Below are positions 53,794 to 63,519 of a stretch of 64,000 nt of DNA, in pieces. The stretch is from assembly GCA_963792855.1 (NCBI GenBank), contig CAWBXZ010000003.1, positions 360,861 to 424,860 on the forward strand, given 5' to 3'. The DNA comes from SG8-40 sp963792855 (lineage in GTDB: Bacteria > Pseudomonadota > Gammaproteobacteria > Burkholderiales > Eutrophovitaceae). Both the position numbers and the translations under genes were made by a program. How positions within the stretch are numbered: the first letter of the stretch is position 1; each line of letters opens with the position of its first letter. The notes below the pieces were generated by a model. It saw only the letters and a program-made list of their open reading frames with translations, had not been told where the DNA came from and searched no databases.

Positions 53794-54992
53794 TCAGTAG
53801 GTCTCCACGTGCCAGCGTTCGGCCTTCTTGAGCTGGGGACGCAGTTCGCTCCAGTCGAGCCCCTTGGCGGCGGCGGCGGCCGTCATGGCCTCGTCGATGC
53901 CGGGTTCCATGCCGCGCAGACCGCACATGTAGACATGGGTCCTGGGATCCTCGATCAGGGAGAAGATCTCGTCGGCGTGCTCGGTGACCCGGTCCTGGAT
54001 GTACATCCGCCCACCGCTGGGCGTTCTGCTGTTCGCGGCTGATGGCCTTGGTGTAGCGGAAGTTCTCGGGGAACTCGCTCAGATAGCGCTGGAAGTCGTC
54101 CTCGTAGAGCAGGTTGGCGGTCTTGGGCACGCCCATGATCAGCCAGGCCTTGCCGCGGAACAGGTACTCGGGCGTTCTTCTCCCGCTCGGCGGGCTCGAA
54201 CATGCGCCGCAGGTAGGCACGCATCGGCGCGATGCCGGTGCCGGTGGCCAGCATGATGACGTTGGCGTCCTCGTCCGGGGGCAGGAGCATCTCCTTGCCC
54301 ACCGGGCCGGTGATCTTCACCTTGGCTCCCGGGCTCGATGTCGCAGAGGAAGGTGGAGCACACCCCGTTGATGGTGGCGCCGTCCTTCTCGTACTGCAGC
54401 TGACGGACGCAGAGCGAGACGGTGTGGTCCTGGCAGTCGTCGCCGTGGCGCGTGCTGGCGATCGAATAGAGGCGCAGCTTGTGGGGTTTGCCGTTGGCGT
54501 CTTCGCCGTCGGGGATGATGCCGATGCTCTGGCCCTCCACGTAGTGGAGGGATTGCCGCCGGAGAGGTCGAAGGTGATGTGGTTCACCCTGCCGATGGCG
54601 CCTTCGGCCAGGAGGCTGTAGTTCTCGGTGACGGTTCCGATGAAGGGATCCTTCGGCTTGTAGAGGTTGACCGGGACGTCGGCGTGGCTCACGGGGGCTT
54701 TCCTGGCGGGGGCGGGTGTGGGGGTGGCGTCCGCAGGGGGGGCGGCTGCCGGGGCAGTGCCGGGGCGGATCTCGTCGGCGCTGACCATCCGAATGCGACC
54801 ACCCTTGAGGGCGATGGTCTGCATCAGACGCTGCAGTTGGTGGAACGGCACCGTCAGCCGACGCTCGGCCCGTCGCTGCCGGCCGATGCCGAAGCCTTCG
54901 ACCACCACCGTGAACATGCGGCCGTCGGTCTGGGTGGCCTTGCCGGTGGATACACGCATGCGCCCAAAGGTCCCGAAAATCGGGCCGATCAT
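53794..54992 (-). CDS. petH: Ferredoxin-NADP reductase with CpcD-like domain, at least four frameshifts
   Basis: The N-terminus MIGPIFGTFGRMRVSTGKAT up to about residue 75 is a CpcD-like linker domain that binds the enzyme to phycobilisomes. The FNR part has FIGTVTENYSLLAEGAIGRV, LRLYSIASTRHGDDCQDHTV (FAD), GVCSTFLCDIEPG, VIMLATGTGIAPMRAYLRRM (NADP), THVYMCGLRGMEPGIDEAM and the C-terminal VETY. Breaks near 54,548, 54,330, 54,173 and 54,022 are single-base errors. Two of them are the same change, an extra G after AGAAC. The gene is essential for photosynthetic NADPH, so it must be intact in the organism. Confidence 0.9.
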
Positions 54993-55060
54993 AGAGAACG
55001 TGCCTCGCCGGCCATCCGGTGTGGATTTGTTGACCGGAAACCGGAGATACCGGCTAGTTT

Positions 55061-55720
55061 GTGTTCCGACGCACTCTTCGGGGTGCCGGCCACTGCCACC
55101 CTCACGAAGGCCCCGAGCAAGCCCCGACCCTCTTGGCACAGCTACTGGCACCGTTCCCCAGCTCATTGCTCCTCCCTCCCCCCGAGCCGCTCCAGGAGGC
55201 ACTGGCCGCCGGCAGAGCCACCTGTGCTCTGGACACGATCCAGCAGGAGATGGAGCGGCTTCCCCACGGCACACGGCGACTGGCCGTCCAGTTGCGCCTG
55301 GCCCTTGCACCCGAGTGGATCTGGTCCGTGCTGACCGACTACGACCAGCTGCACCGGTTCATCCCCAACCTGGCCAGTTCCCGCCAGCTCTGGCGCCGCG
55401 GCAACCGGGTGGCCCTGGAGCAGGTGGGCAGCCAGCAGTTCTGCGGTCTGCGCTTCAGTGCCCGGGTGCAGCTGGAGCTCAGCGAAGAACCTGATCAGGG
55501 CCGTCTGGCCTTTCGCATGCTGGAGGGCGATTTCCGCTGTTTCCAGGGCATCTGGCAGGTGGGCAGCGACTCCAGCAGCACCTGGCTCCTCTACGACCTC
55601 ACGGTGCAGGGCAAGCCGGGCATGCCGATCGGTCTCATCGAACAGCGACTGAAGGAGGATCTGGCGAGCAACCTGCGGGGGGTGCAGCAGGAAGCCCAGC
55701 GGCGCGCGGAGCAGGCCTGA
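55061..55720 (+). CDS. SRPBCC/START-like domain protein
   Basis: The 219-residue protein has RLALAPEWIWSVLTDYDQLH and RFIPNLASSRQLWRR, then LSEEPDQGRLAFRMLEGDFR, STWLLYDLTVQGKPGMPIGL. This matches the SRPBCC (Polyketide_cyc) family, lipid- or ligand-binding barrels common in cyanobacteria near petH. GTG 55061 is the start; an internal ATG is less likely. Its ligand is unknown. The divergent region to petH is only about 70 bases. Confidence 0.75.
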   Translation: MFRRTLRGAGHCHPHEGPEQAPTLLAQLLAPFPSSLLLPPPEPLQEALAAGRATCALDTIQQEMERLPHGTRRLAVQLRLALAPEWIWSVLTDYDQLHRFIPNLASSRQLWRRGNRVALEQVGSQQFCGLRFSARVQLELSEEPDQGRLAFRMLEGDFRCFQGIWQVGSDSSSTWLLYDLTVQGKPGMPIGLIEQRLKEDLASNLRGVQQEAQRRAEQA

Positions 55721-55882
55721 AGGCCTTTCCCCTGGCCGGTCTTTCCCGGGTGCTCTACCGCCATAGTTCTGTGACGGTGGAGCTGCCGCCGCCAGGGCGC
55801 TCAATCCCCCTGGCGCGGTGAGCCGATGGGCCCGCAGAGGACGGCAACCGGTTCAACGGTGCCAGGAACCGGCACCGCTCAA

Positions 55883-55955
55883 TACCCCCAAGGGGATTCG
55901 AACCCCTGTCGCCTCCGTGAAAGGGAGGTGTCCTAGGCCTCTAGACGATGGGGGC
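55883..55955 (-). tRNA. tRNA-Glu (UUC anticodon)
   Basis: The 73-base reverse-strand sequence folds into the cloverleaf: acceptor GCCCCCA/TGGGGGT, a D arm, anticodon stem CTCCC/GGGAG-type pairing around CTTTCAC (anticodon TTC), and the T arm CAGGGGTTCGAATCCCCTT. The 3' CCA is not encoded. It lies between the SRPBCC gene and sasA. No other tRNA was seen in the window. Confidence 0.95.
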
Positions 55956-56019
55956 GAGGCCACAGCAGGCAGAGCGCCAGGCTGTTGCGCTGGACGCTAC
56001 GGGCCGGAGGGACCCTTCG

Positions 56020-57246
56020 TCAAGAAAGGCCGGAGCCGTCGTCCCCGTCCGGCGCGTCGGGGCCGGGCTCGCCCCGGTTCGGCTCCGGAGTGCTCTGGCC
56101 GCTCCACACCGGCACGGTGAAGTGGAAGCAGGCCCCCTCACCGGGTTCGGAGACCACCCAGATCCGACCCCCATGGACCTCGGCGATGCGGCGGCACACC
56201 GACAGGCCCACGCCGTAGCCTGAGGTGGTGCCGGAGGTCTGGGGCAGCCGCACCCTGTCCTGAAAGATGCGGTGCTGCTCCTCCCGGGGGATGCCCGGCC
56301 CGCTGTCGCAGACGCTCACCTGCACCCACTGGCTGGTGCGGTGCAGAAGGGTGAGGCTGACCTGGCCGCCGTCGGGGGTGAACTTGAGGGCGTTCTCCAG
56401 CAGGTTCAGCAGCACCTGCCGCATCCGCCGCTGGTCGGCATGGACGTCGGGCAGGTCGGCGGGGATGTCGGTGACCAGCTGGAGACCACGCTCCACCCAG
56501 AGCTTCTCCAGTTCCAGGATCGCTTCGGCGACCACCTGGCCCAGGTCCAGCCGCTGGGGATTGAACAGGGCTTCCCAGCGGGTGGTGCCCACCTCCAGCA
56601 GGTCCCGGGAGAGGGCCTCGATGTCGTCGAGGCGGCGATGGAGCACGTCCTGGAAGCGGGCCTCGTCGATCTGACCCAGGCCGTGGCTCTGCAGCGCCAG
56701 CTTGGCGGCGGTCAGGGGGGTCCGCAGCTCATGGGCCACCATGCGCAGCAGCCGTTCCTGCACCCCGAGCCGTTCGATCAAGGTTTCGTTCTCCTGGCGC
56801 AGCACCAGCAGCTGGTCCTCGAGCTGCACCTCCCGCTGGCTGCGGCTGCCATCGATCTCCGCCGGCCGCAGGCTCAGGCCCAGGCTGCTGACCACCTCCA
56901 TCTGCTGCCAGCGGGGCAGCCAGGTGCGCAGCCGCCCCGCCAGGTTGTTGCCGGCGAACACCTGTTTCGGCGGGGGCTCCAGCTTGATCAGGGCCGGGGT
57001 GGCCACCAGCCGATGCAGTTCGAGCAATTCCGGGTAGTCGGACGGGTCGGCGATCTGAAGCGACACCCTTGGGCTGCACTCGTCCGAGTTGAGGAACCCC
57101 AGCAGCCCCCGCAGGTCCGCGGTGGCGAGGTGGTGGCGTGCCGCCACCAGGAGCAGCTTCAGGGGTTGGCGGGACTCGCCGCCGGAGGTGCTGCCCTCGG
57201 CCACCCCCGTGCTGGGCGACTGGGATTCCCCCGATACCGACAACAT
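56020..57246 (-). CDS. sasA: KaiC-interacting histidine kinase SasA
   Basis: The 408-residue kinase has a KaiB-like N-terminal sensor (KLLLVAARHHLATADLRGLL, LQIADPSDYPELLELHRLVA, TPALIKLEPPPKQVFAGNNL). The dimerisation/phosphoacceptor segment is LLRMVAHELRTPLTAAKLAL (His). The ATPase domain has LLNLLENALKFTPDGGQVSL and GYGVGLSVCRRIAEVHGGRI. SasA takes phosphate in response to KaiC and passes it to RpaA in the clock output. Start ATG 57246. Intact. Confidence 0.9.
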   Translation of the reverse strand: MLSVSGESQSPSTGVAEGSTSGGESRQPLKLLLVAARHHLATADLRGLLGFLNSDECSPRVSLQIADPSDYPELLELHRLVATPALIKLEPPPKQVFAGNNLAGRLRTWLPRWQQMEVVSSLGLSLRPAEIDGSRSQREVQLEDQLLVLRQENETLIERLGVQERLLRMVAHELRTPLTAAKLALQSHGLGQIDEARFQDVLHRRLDDIEALSRDLLEVGTTRWEALFNPQRLDLGQVVAEAILELEKLWVERGLQLVTDIPADLPDVHADQRRMRQVLLNLLENALKFTPDGGQVSLTLLHRTSQWVQVSVCDSGPGIPREEQHRIFQDRVRLPQTSGTTSGYGVGLSVCRRIAEVHGGRIWVVSEPGEGACFHFTVPVWSGQSTPEPNRGEPGPDAPDGDDGSGLS

Positions 57247-57328
57247 CCGTCCAGCGGCAGCGTCACCAACCTTATGAGTTCTGGCTAGGACAAAAGGGAT
57301 CGCGTGCAGGGGCCAGGGTGGGCCAATC

Positions 57329-57886
57329 ATGACCACACCAACCCATCCACGTCCGTCGGGGAGGGCCTCGGTGCCGAGCCGCATCCGGCTCGACACCAAC
57401 CTGAGACGCTGGTTCGCCCGCAACCTGGGGCTCTGGCGCTCGCGGCGCACCTACTTCTTCACCGAGGACGATGAGGTGCTGCGGGTCGACATGCTCCTGC
57501 GCATCGAGATCCACGCCGATGCCGGGGAGGGCGACGAGGGCTACCGCTTCACCTGGTGGCCCGAGAACGACTGCGGCTTCTTCGAGCACAAGCCCCGCTT
57601 CAGGGCTGAGGGCACCATGGAGGCCTGGCTGTGCGGCCACCAGCTGCGCCGCAGCTGCGGCTATCTGACGGGTGCCCCCACCGTCAGTCAGATCCGCCAG
57701 ATCGACGAGCACGGCATGGCGTTCCATTCCCACTACGAGGACTGGGAGATCCTCGAGCAGATCCGCCTGGTGGATCAGGATCGCCACCGCTCCCGCTCGA
57801 TCCACACCTGGCGCCACGGGGCGCTCGAACTGGCCGAGATCCACCACGAGATCCGGCTGGAGGGACCGGGGGAGCCGATCGGATAG
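57329..57886 (+). CDS. CpcS/CpeS-like lipocalin-fold protein
   Basis: The 185-residue protein has RRWFARNLGLWRSRRTYFFT, the CpcS-like opening (F-x-x-x-x-G-x-W-x-S-x-R-T), VDMLLRIEIHADAGEGDEGY, FTWWPENDCGFFEHKPRF and YEDWEILEQIRLVDQDRHRS. Some CpcS/CpeS proteins attach bilins to phycobiliproteins; this one may be a lyase or a related uncharacterised member. It is divergent from sasA across about 80 bases. Intact. Confidence 0.55.
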   Translation: MTTPTHPRPSGRASVPSRIRLDTNLRRWFARNLGLWRSRRTYFFTEDDEVLRVDMLLRIEIHADAGEGDEGYRFTWWPENDCGFFEHKPRFRAEGTMEAWLCGHQLRRSCGYLTGAPTVSQIRQIDEHGMAFHSHYEDWEILEQIRLVDQDRHRSRSIHTWRHGALELAEIHHEIRLEGPGEPIG

Positions 57887-57963
57887 TCTCCCCGACCGGA
57901 GCGGCCCAGAGCCTGGGGCCGGCTCGCGGAGCGGTCCCCGGGGCGGGTACGCCGGCCGCTCCC

Positions 57964-58416
57964 ATGCATCACGATGGTGATGTACAGATCCCTAACCCTT
58001 TGTCTCTACTGCTTCGCCGCTTCCGGCCGCTGCTGGTGGCACCCTTGGTGGTCACGCCCTGGCTCCTGGCTCCCGTGGCCGCCCAGGCCGCCCCTGCCAC
58101 CCCCGCGGAGATGGGCCTCTACACCCGCATCGCCGCCGTCAACGTCTGCATCTCCCGCTCCGCCGGCATCGACTTCGACAAGGCGGTGGGCATCGCCGGC
58201 GAGACGATCGCCCAGCTGATCCTCGGTCAGCACAAGGGGGAGATCCAGCAGGTGGGCAGCAAGGCCCTCACCATCGAGGAGCTGCGCCGCGGCTCGATCA
58301 ACTCCGCCGTGCTCGGGGCCGCGGAGATCTGTCCCAAGGAGGTGCCCAAGGATGTCATGGCGAAGGTGCAGGACGCCCTCAAGAAGCAGGGCGCTGCAAA
58401 GCCGGCTCCGAAGTGA
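57964..58416 (+). CDS. Secreted conserved cyanobacterial protein
   Basis: About 150 residues: a signal region (PLVVTPWLLAPVAAQAAPAT) and a mature part MGLYTRIAAVNVCISRSAGI, DFDKAVGIAGETIAQLILGQ, ELRRGSINSAVLGAAEICPK. Homologues in picocyanobacteria are often carried under the mistaken label of cAMP phosphodiesterase; the sequence shows no such domain. Two conserved Cys may form a disulfide. Function unknown. It precedes pepN by about 60 bases. Confidence 0.65.
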   Translation: MHHDGDVQIPNPLSLLLRRFRPLLVAPLVVTPWLLAPVAAQAAPATPAEMGLYTRIAAVNVCISRSAGIDFDKAVGIAGETIAQLILGQHKGEIQQVGSKALTIEELRRGSINSAVLGAAEICPKEVPKDVMAKVQDALKKQGAAKPAPK

Positions 58417-58474
58417 GGCCCGGTTGATCCCCTGAAGGCCCCGCCTCTCCCCGCCGTCCTTCCGATTCCCTGCG

Positions 58475-61187
58475 ATGGCTGTCGTGCGCCTCGCCGACTA
58501 CCGTCCGGCCCCCTACCTGCTGCAGCGCACCGACCTGACGGTGCGCCTCTTCGCCGACCATGCGCTGGTGGCAGCGCGGCTGGCCTTCCACCAGCGGCCG
58601 GAGGCCGGGGAGTCTGATGCTGAGGGGGCGCCGCTGGAGCTGCGGGGGGTGGATCTGGAGCTGCTCTCCCTGGCCCTCGACGGCGTTCCCCTCCCACCGG
58701 AGGACTACCTGCAGGAGGACGACCGCCTGATCCTGCATCGCCCCCCGCCGGGGGCCTTCGTGATCGAGAGCGAGGTGCGGCTGCGTCCCCAGGCCAACAC
58801 CACCCTCGAAGGCCTCTATGTCAGCGGGGGCATGGTCACCACCCAGTGCGAGGCGGAGGGGTTCCGGCGCATCACCTTTCACCCCGATCGCCCCGATCTG
58901 CTCAGCCGTTTCAGGGTGCGGATCGAGGCCGACCGGGCCAGCCTGCCCGGTGCTGCTCTCCAACGGCAACTGCGTCGAGAGCGGCGACCTGCCCGAAGAC
59001 GGAACCGGCGCGGAGCCCCGTCACTACGCCGTCTGGGACGATCCCTTCCCCAAGCCCTCCTATCTGTTCGCCCTGGTGGCGGGCCGGCTGGAGGAGGTCC
59101 GCGACAGTCTTCGTCACCACCAGCGGGCGCCCCGTGCAGCTGCGCCTGCACGTGGAGCCGGGCGATGTCCCCTTCACCGGCCATGCCATGGCCTCCCTGA
59201 AGCGGGCGATGGAGTGGGACGAGCGCGTCTATGGCCTGGAGTACGACCTCGACGAGTACAACATCGTCGCCGTGCGTCACTTCAACATGGGCGCCATGGA
59301 GAACAAGAGCCTCAACATCTTCAACTCCAAGCTGGTGCTGGCCGATGCCGCCACCGCCACCGACGCCGAGCTGGAGCGCATCGAAAGCGTCATCGCCCAT
59401 GAATACTTCCACAACTGGACGGGCAACCGGATCACCTGCCGTGACTGGTTCCAGCTGTCCCTGAAGGAGGGGCTCACCGTGTTCCGGGATCAGAGCTTCA
59501 CGGCTGATCTGCACGGTCACGCCCTCAACCGGATCGAGAACGTGGCGATGCTGCGCAACACCCAGTTCCGCGAGGATGCGGGGCCGACGGCCCATCCGGT
59601 GCAGCCGGAGCAGTATGAGGCGATCGACAACTTCTACACCACCACGATCTACGAAAAGGGATCGGAGGTGATCCGGATGCTGCACACCCTGCTGGGGGAG
59701 GAGACCTTCCTGCGGGGCATGGCGCTCTACGTGCAGCGCCACGACGGCACCGCGGCCACCTGCGAGGACTTCGTCAGGGCGATGCAGGACGCGGCGGGCG
59801 AGGCGGCCGCCACCTGCCGGCTGCCACCCTTCGACTTCGGCCAGTTCCGGCGCTGGTATCACCAGGCGGGAACGCCGGTGCTGCGGATCCGCCGCCGCTG
59901 GAACAAGGCGGCCGGCATCCTCGAGCTGTTCATCCGCCAGCTCACCCCCCCCACCCCGGGCCAGCCCGTCAAGCAGCCGCTGGTGATCCCCCTGGCCGTC
60001 GGTCTGGTGGGCCAGGCCGGGCCAGACCCTGCCCATGCGCCTGGTGGCGGAGGACCCCGACCATGGGGCCGCGCCCCTGCTGAGCCGCCTCTGGGGGGCC
60101 GGCACCCGCCTGCTGCTGATCGACCGGGAGGAGCAGGTGTTCCGTTTCGAGGGGCTGCCGCCCCAGTCGCCGCCGCCGGCCCTGTCGCTGCTGCGCCAGT
60201 TCTCGGCGCCGGTGAAGGTGGAGCTGGGCCGCCCCTGCAGCGAGCTGGTGCACCTGCTGGCCGCCGACAGCGAGCCCTTCGCCCGCTGGGATGCCGGCCA
60301 GCTGCTGCTGCGCCGGGCCGTGCTGCGCCGGGCCGCCGGCCAGGCCCGACGGGGGGCTGGAGGAGGCGCTGATCACGGCCTTCGAACGGATCCTGCCGAC
60401 CCCCGGCTCTCGGAGGCCAGCCGCGCGCTCCTGCTGGCCCTGCCGGGGCTGGCGGAGCTGGAGGATGGCCCCGACGTGACCCGATCCACCGGCCCTGTTC
60501 GCCGCCCTGCAGGCCCTGCGGGGCCGTTCGGCGCAGGCCCTGGCGGAGCCGCTGCAGCGCGGCCCTGGAGCGCTGCACCCCCGAGTGGTGCCTGGCCTGG
60601 CCCGAGGGCAATGGCGACCCGGATGCTCACCGCCACGATCTGGAGCTGGCGGGTGGCGGCCGGCGACGGTGCGTGATCGCTGCCGCCCGGGACGCGGTGG
60701 ACGGTCCGTCGATGACCCTGGCCCGGGCCGGCCTGCGGGCCCTGCAGGACCACCCGATCCCGGCGCGTCAGGCGGCGGTGGAGGCCTTCTACGCCCGCTG
60801 GCAGGACAGGCCGGTGATCCTCGATTCCTGGTTCGCCCTGGAGGCCTCGGCCCCGTTTGCCGATGGTCTGGAGCGGGTGCAACGGCTGCTGCGAGCACCC
60901 CCGCTTCGACCCGGCGGCGCCCAACTCGGTGCGGGCCGTGCTGGGTGGCCTGGCCGGCAATCCGCCGGTGTTCCATGCCGCCGACGGCAGCGGCTACCGC
61001 TTCATGGCCGACCAGATCGCCGCCCTCGACCAGCGCAATCCGATCACCGCCTCGCGCCTGGCCAAGGTGTTCAGCCGCTGGCAGAGCTATGGCCCCGGCC
61101 GGCGGCGAGCAGATGCGCGAGGCCCTTGAGACGCTGGCGGCCGCGGAGCTGTCCACCAACACCCGGGAAGTGGTGGGCAGTGCCTGA
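58475..61187 (+). CDS. pepN: Aminopeptidase N (M1 family), many frameshifts
   Basis: Motifs occur in order over several frames: LLQRTDLTVRLFADHALVAA, TQCEAEGFRRITFHPDRPDL, HFNMGAMENKSLNIFNSKLV (G-A-M-E-N), SVIAHEYFHNWTGNRITCRD (H-E-x2-H and the zinc Glu), FDFGQFRRWYHQAGTPVLRI and the end ETLAAAELSTNTREVVGSA. The protein would have about 880 residues. At least eight shifts lie near 58,945, 59,105, 60,020, 60,350, 60,410, 60,490, 60,560-60,680 and 60,895. It removes N-terminal amino acids. Confidence 0.85.
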
Positions 61188-61189
61188 GG

Positions 61190-62348
61190 CCGCCCGGCTG
61201 CCGGATCGGCCTGAGCGGCTGGCCGAACGACCGCTGCGGTTGAGGCGGCGGAAGGCGGCCTTGCCGGACGGCGCCGCCCTCCGGGCCGGCGTGGACGCCC
61301 CAGAGCCCTTCCCAGTAGAAGTAGATCACGCCGTGGCCCCGGGCGGCGGCCAGGCTCACCTTCTCGCGCGAGGGTGGCCATGTCGGGGTGCGGCCGCCGA
61401 AGCCCGCCAGGATGCCGATCTCCACGGGCATGCCCCAGCTGCGGGCCTTCACCAGGGCCGGCTGGTTGAGGTCCTTGGCGAAGCCCTGCACCGAGTAGGC
61501 GTAGTTCTGCACGATCAGGTCGTCCACCAGCTCGCCCACGGCCCAGAGCTCCCAGTCCTGCAGCCAGTGGTTGTAGGCGAAGCGGAAGGGACCAGGCGAG
61601 AGGCTGATCACGGTGCGGCGCGGGGCCGCCCGACCTCCCGCATGGTGCTGCCGCAGCTCCCGCAGCAGGGCGGTGAGCTGCTGGCGGCGCCACTTCATCC
61701 AGTAGCGGTCGGTGTAGTTGGCGGGAGGCTCCCGGCCGGTCTCGGCCCGGTAGAGCGCGCGGGTGTAGGGGTCGTAGCCGAGTTCCACCGGCCAGGCGAA
61801 GTGGTCGTCGAGCTGGATGCCGTCCACGCCGCAGCGCTGCACGATCTCGCTGATCAGGCCGATGAAGCGGGCCCGCACCCCCGGGTGGGCCGGATTCAGC
61901 CACACCCGCAGGTCCTTGAGCGGGGAGGTCTAGGTTGGCGCCGTGCATGGCTACCCGGGCTGCCGTCGCGGCGCTGCAGCACCCATTCGGGCCGCGCCCG
62001 CACCACGGCGGCAGTGGCCGGCTCCATCAGGCCGTACTCGAACCAGGGGATCACCTCCATGCCACGCCGCTGGGCGCTGCGGGTGAGCCGGCAGATCGGA
62101 TCGAGATCGGGGTTCGCCTTGGCCAGGGCCGGCTCCATCGGCGCGTGGCGCGAGCGGTGGAAGGTGGTGCCCCGGCTCCAGACGTTCGGGTAGAGGGTGG
62201 TGAAGCCGCTGCTGGCCAGGTCGGCCACGGCCCGATCCAGGCGTGGGCCGTCGTAGTAGAGGGTGCTGGGGCTGTTGGTGAGCCACACGCCGATGCGGCG
62301 GGTCTGGGACCCGCTGGGGCGGGCGGCGGCCCCGAATGGCAGGCCCAT
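61190..62348 (-). CDS. GHL10/DUF187-type glycoside hydrolase-like protein, frameshifted
   Basis: Reverse-strand segments RRIGVWLTNSPSTLYYDGPR, GFTTLYPNVWSRGTTFHRS, RGMEVIPWFEYGLMEPATAA, VWLNPAHPGVRARFIGLISE, CGVDGIQLDDHFAWPVELGY, VGELVDDLIVQNYAYSVQGF and YFYWEGLWG follow the GHL10 (DUF187) barrel order of about 380 residues. At least two shifts (near 61,930 and 61,285) are present, and neither the exact start nor the stop is certain. A signal peptide likely precedes residue 1. The 3' end approaches the convergent pepN stop. Confidence 0.7.
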
Positions 62349-62434
62349 CGACTGCTGCGAGCAGCACGGAGGCTCACCGGCAGCAGCGGCTGAGCGGCTG
62401 CCCCGCTTGAGGGGCGGCGGCGGCCTGGCGCCGG

Positions 62435-63519
62435 TCAGCGGAACATCGAGCTCACGGAGCTTTCCTCGTGGATGCGCCAAATCGCCTCGCCCAGCATGTT
62501 GGCTACGGATAGCACCCGGAGCTGGGGGAAGTGGCGCTCCTCGGCCAGGGGGATGCTGTTGGTCACCACCACCTCCTCGAACAGGCCCGGCTCGGAGAGG
62601 CGCTCCGACGGCGGGGGGCGAGAACACGGCGTGGGTGGCGCAGCAGAACACCCGGGCCGCCCCGTTGCGGCGCAGCAGCTTGGCGCCCTGGGCAGATCGT
62701 GCCGCCGGTGTCGATCATGTCGTCGATCAGGACGGCGGTCTTGCCGGCCACATCGCCGATCACGGTGAGGCTCTCCGCCACGTTGTGGGCGGCGCGGCGC
62801 TTGTCGATGATCGCCAGGGGGGCATCGTCCATCTGCTTGGCGAAGGCCCGGGCCCGGGCCACGCCGCCCACGTCCGGCGACACCACCACCATCTCGTCGA
62901 GATGCCGGGTGCGCAGATAGTCCACCAGCACCGGGGAGCCGTAGATGTGATCGCAGGGGATGTCGAAGTAGCCCTGGATCTGGGAGGAGTGCAGGTCCAT
63001 GGCCAGCACCCGGTCCACGCCGCTCTTGGCGAGCAGGTTGGCGACCAGCTTGGCGGTGATCGATTCGCGGCCGGCGGTCTTGCGGTCGGCGCGGGCGTAG
63101 CCGTAGTAGGGGATCACGGCGGTGACCTGCCGGGCTGAGGCCCGCTTGCAGGCATCCACCATGATCAGCAGCTCCATCAGGTGGTCGTTCACCGGCGCGC
63201 AGGTGGGCTGCACCAGGAACACGTCGCAGCCGCGGATCGACTCCTGGATCTGGATGTAGGTCTCGCCGTCGGCGAAGCGCTTGATCACCCGGGGACCGTC
63301 CGGCACGCCGAGGTAGGCGCCGATCTCCCGGGCCAGGTCGTGGTTGGAAGTGCCACTGAACAGGCGCAGCCGCCGGGGGTCCTGGGCGGGTTCGGGGGCG
63401 GGGGGCTTCTGCCCGCTCTGCTCCACCCGTTCAGCGGTGAGAAGGAGGCCAGGGCGCAGACGCGTCGGCTCAAGTCTGATGGTAGAAGCGAGCCGGCCCG
63501 CACGACTGCAAACAACCAT
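62435..63519 (-). CDS. prs: Ribose-phosphate pyrophosphokinase, frameshifts near the end
   Basis: The protein has RLRLFSGTSNHDLAREIGAY, FADGETYIQIQESIRGCDVF, YGYARADRKTAGRESITAKL (catalytic loop region), VLAMDLHSSQIQGYFDIPCD and VLIDDMIDTGGTIC, the PRPP motif. Two shifts near 62,690 and 62,615 precede the usual C-terminus (PLAEERHFPQLRVLSVANML, ending VSSMFR). It makes PRPP for nucleotides, His and Trp. The start is not certain: ATG 63519, ATG 63543 or GTG 63426. Confidence 0.88.

Noticed and set aside
53794..54992. Programmed frameshifting as an explanation for the broken petH
   Set aside because: Four shifts in different contexts in a gene known to be a single frame elsewhere, with breaks in many unrelated genes, fit sequencing error and not recoding.
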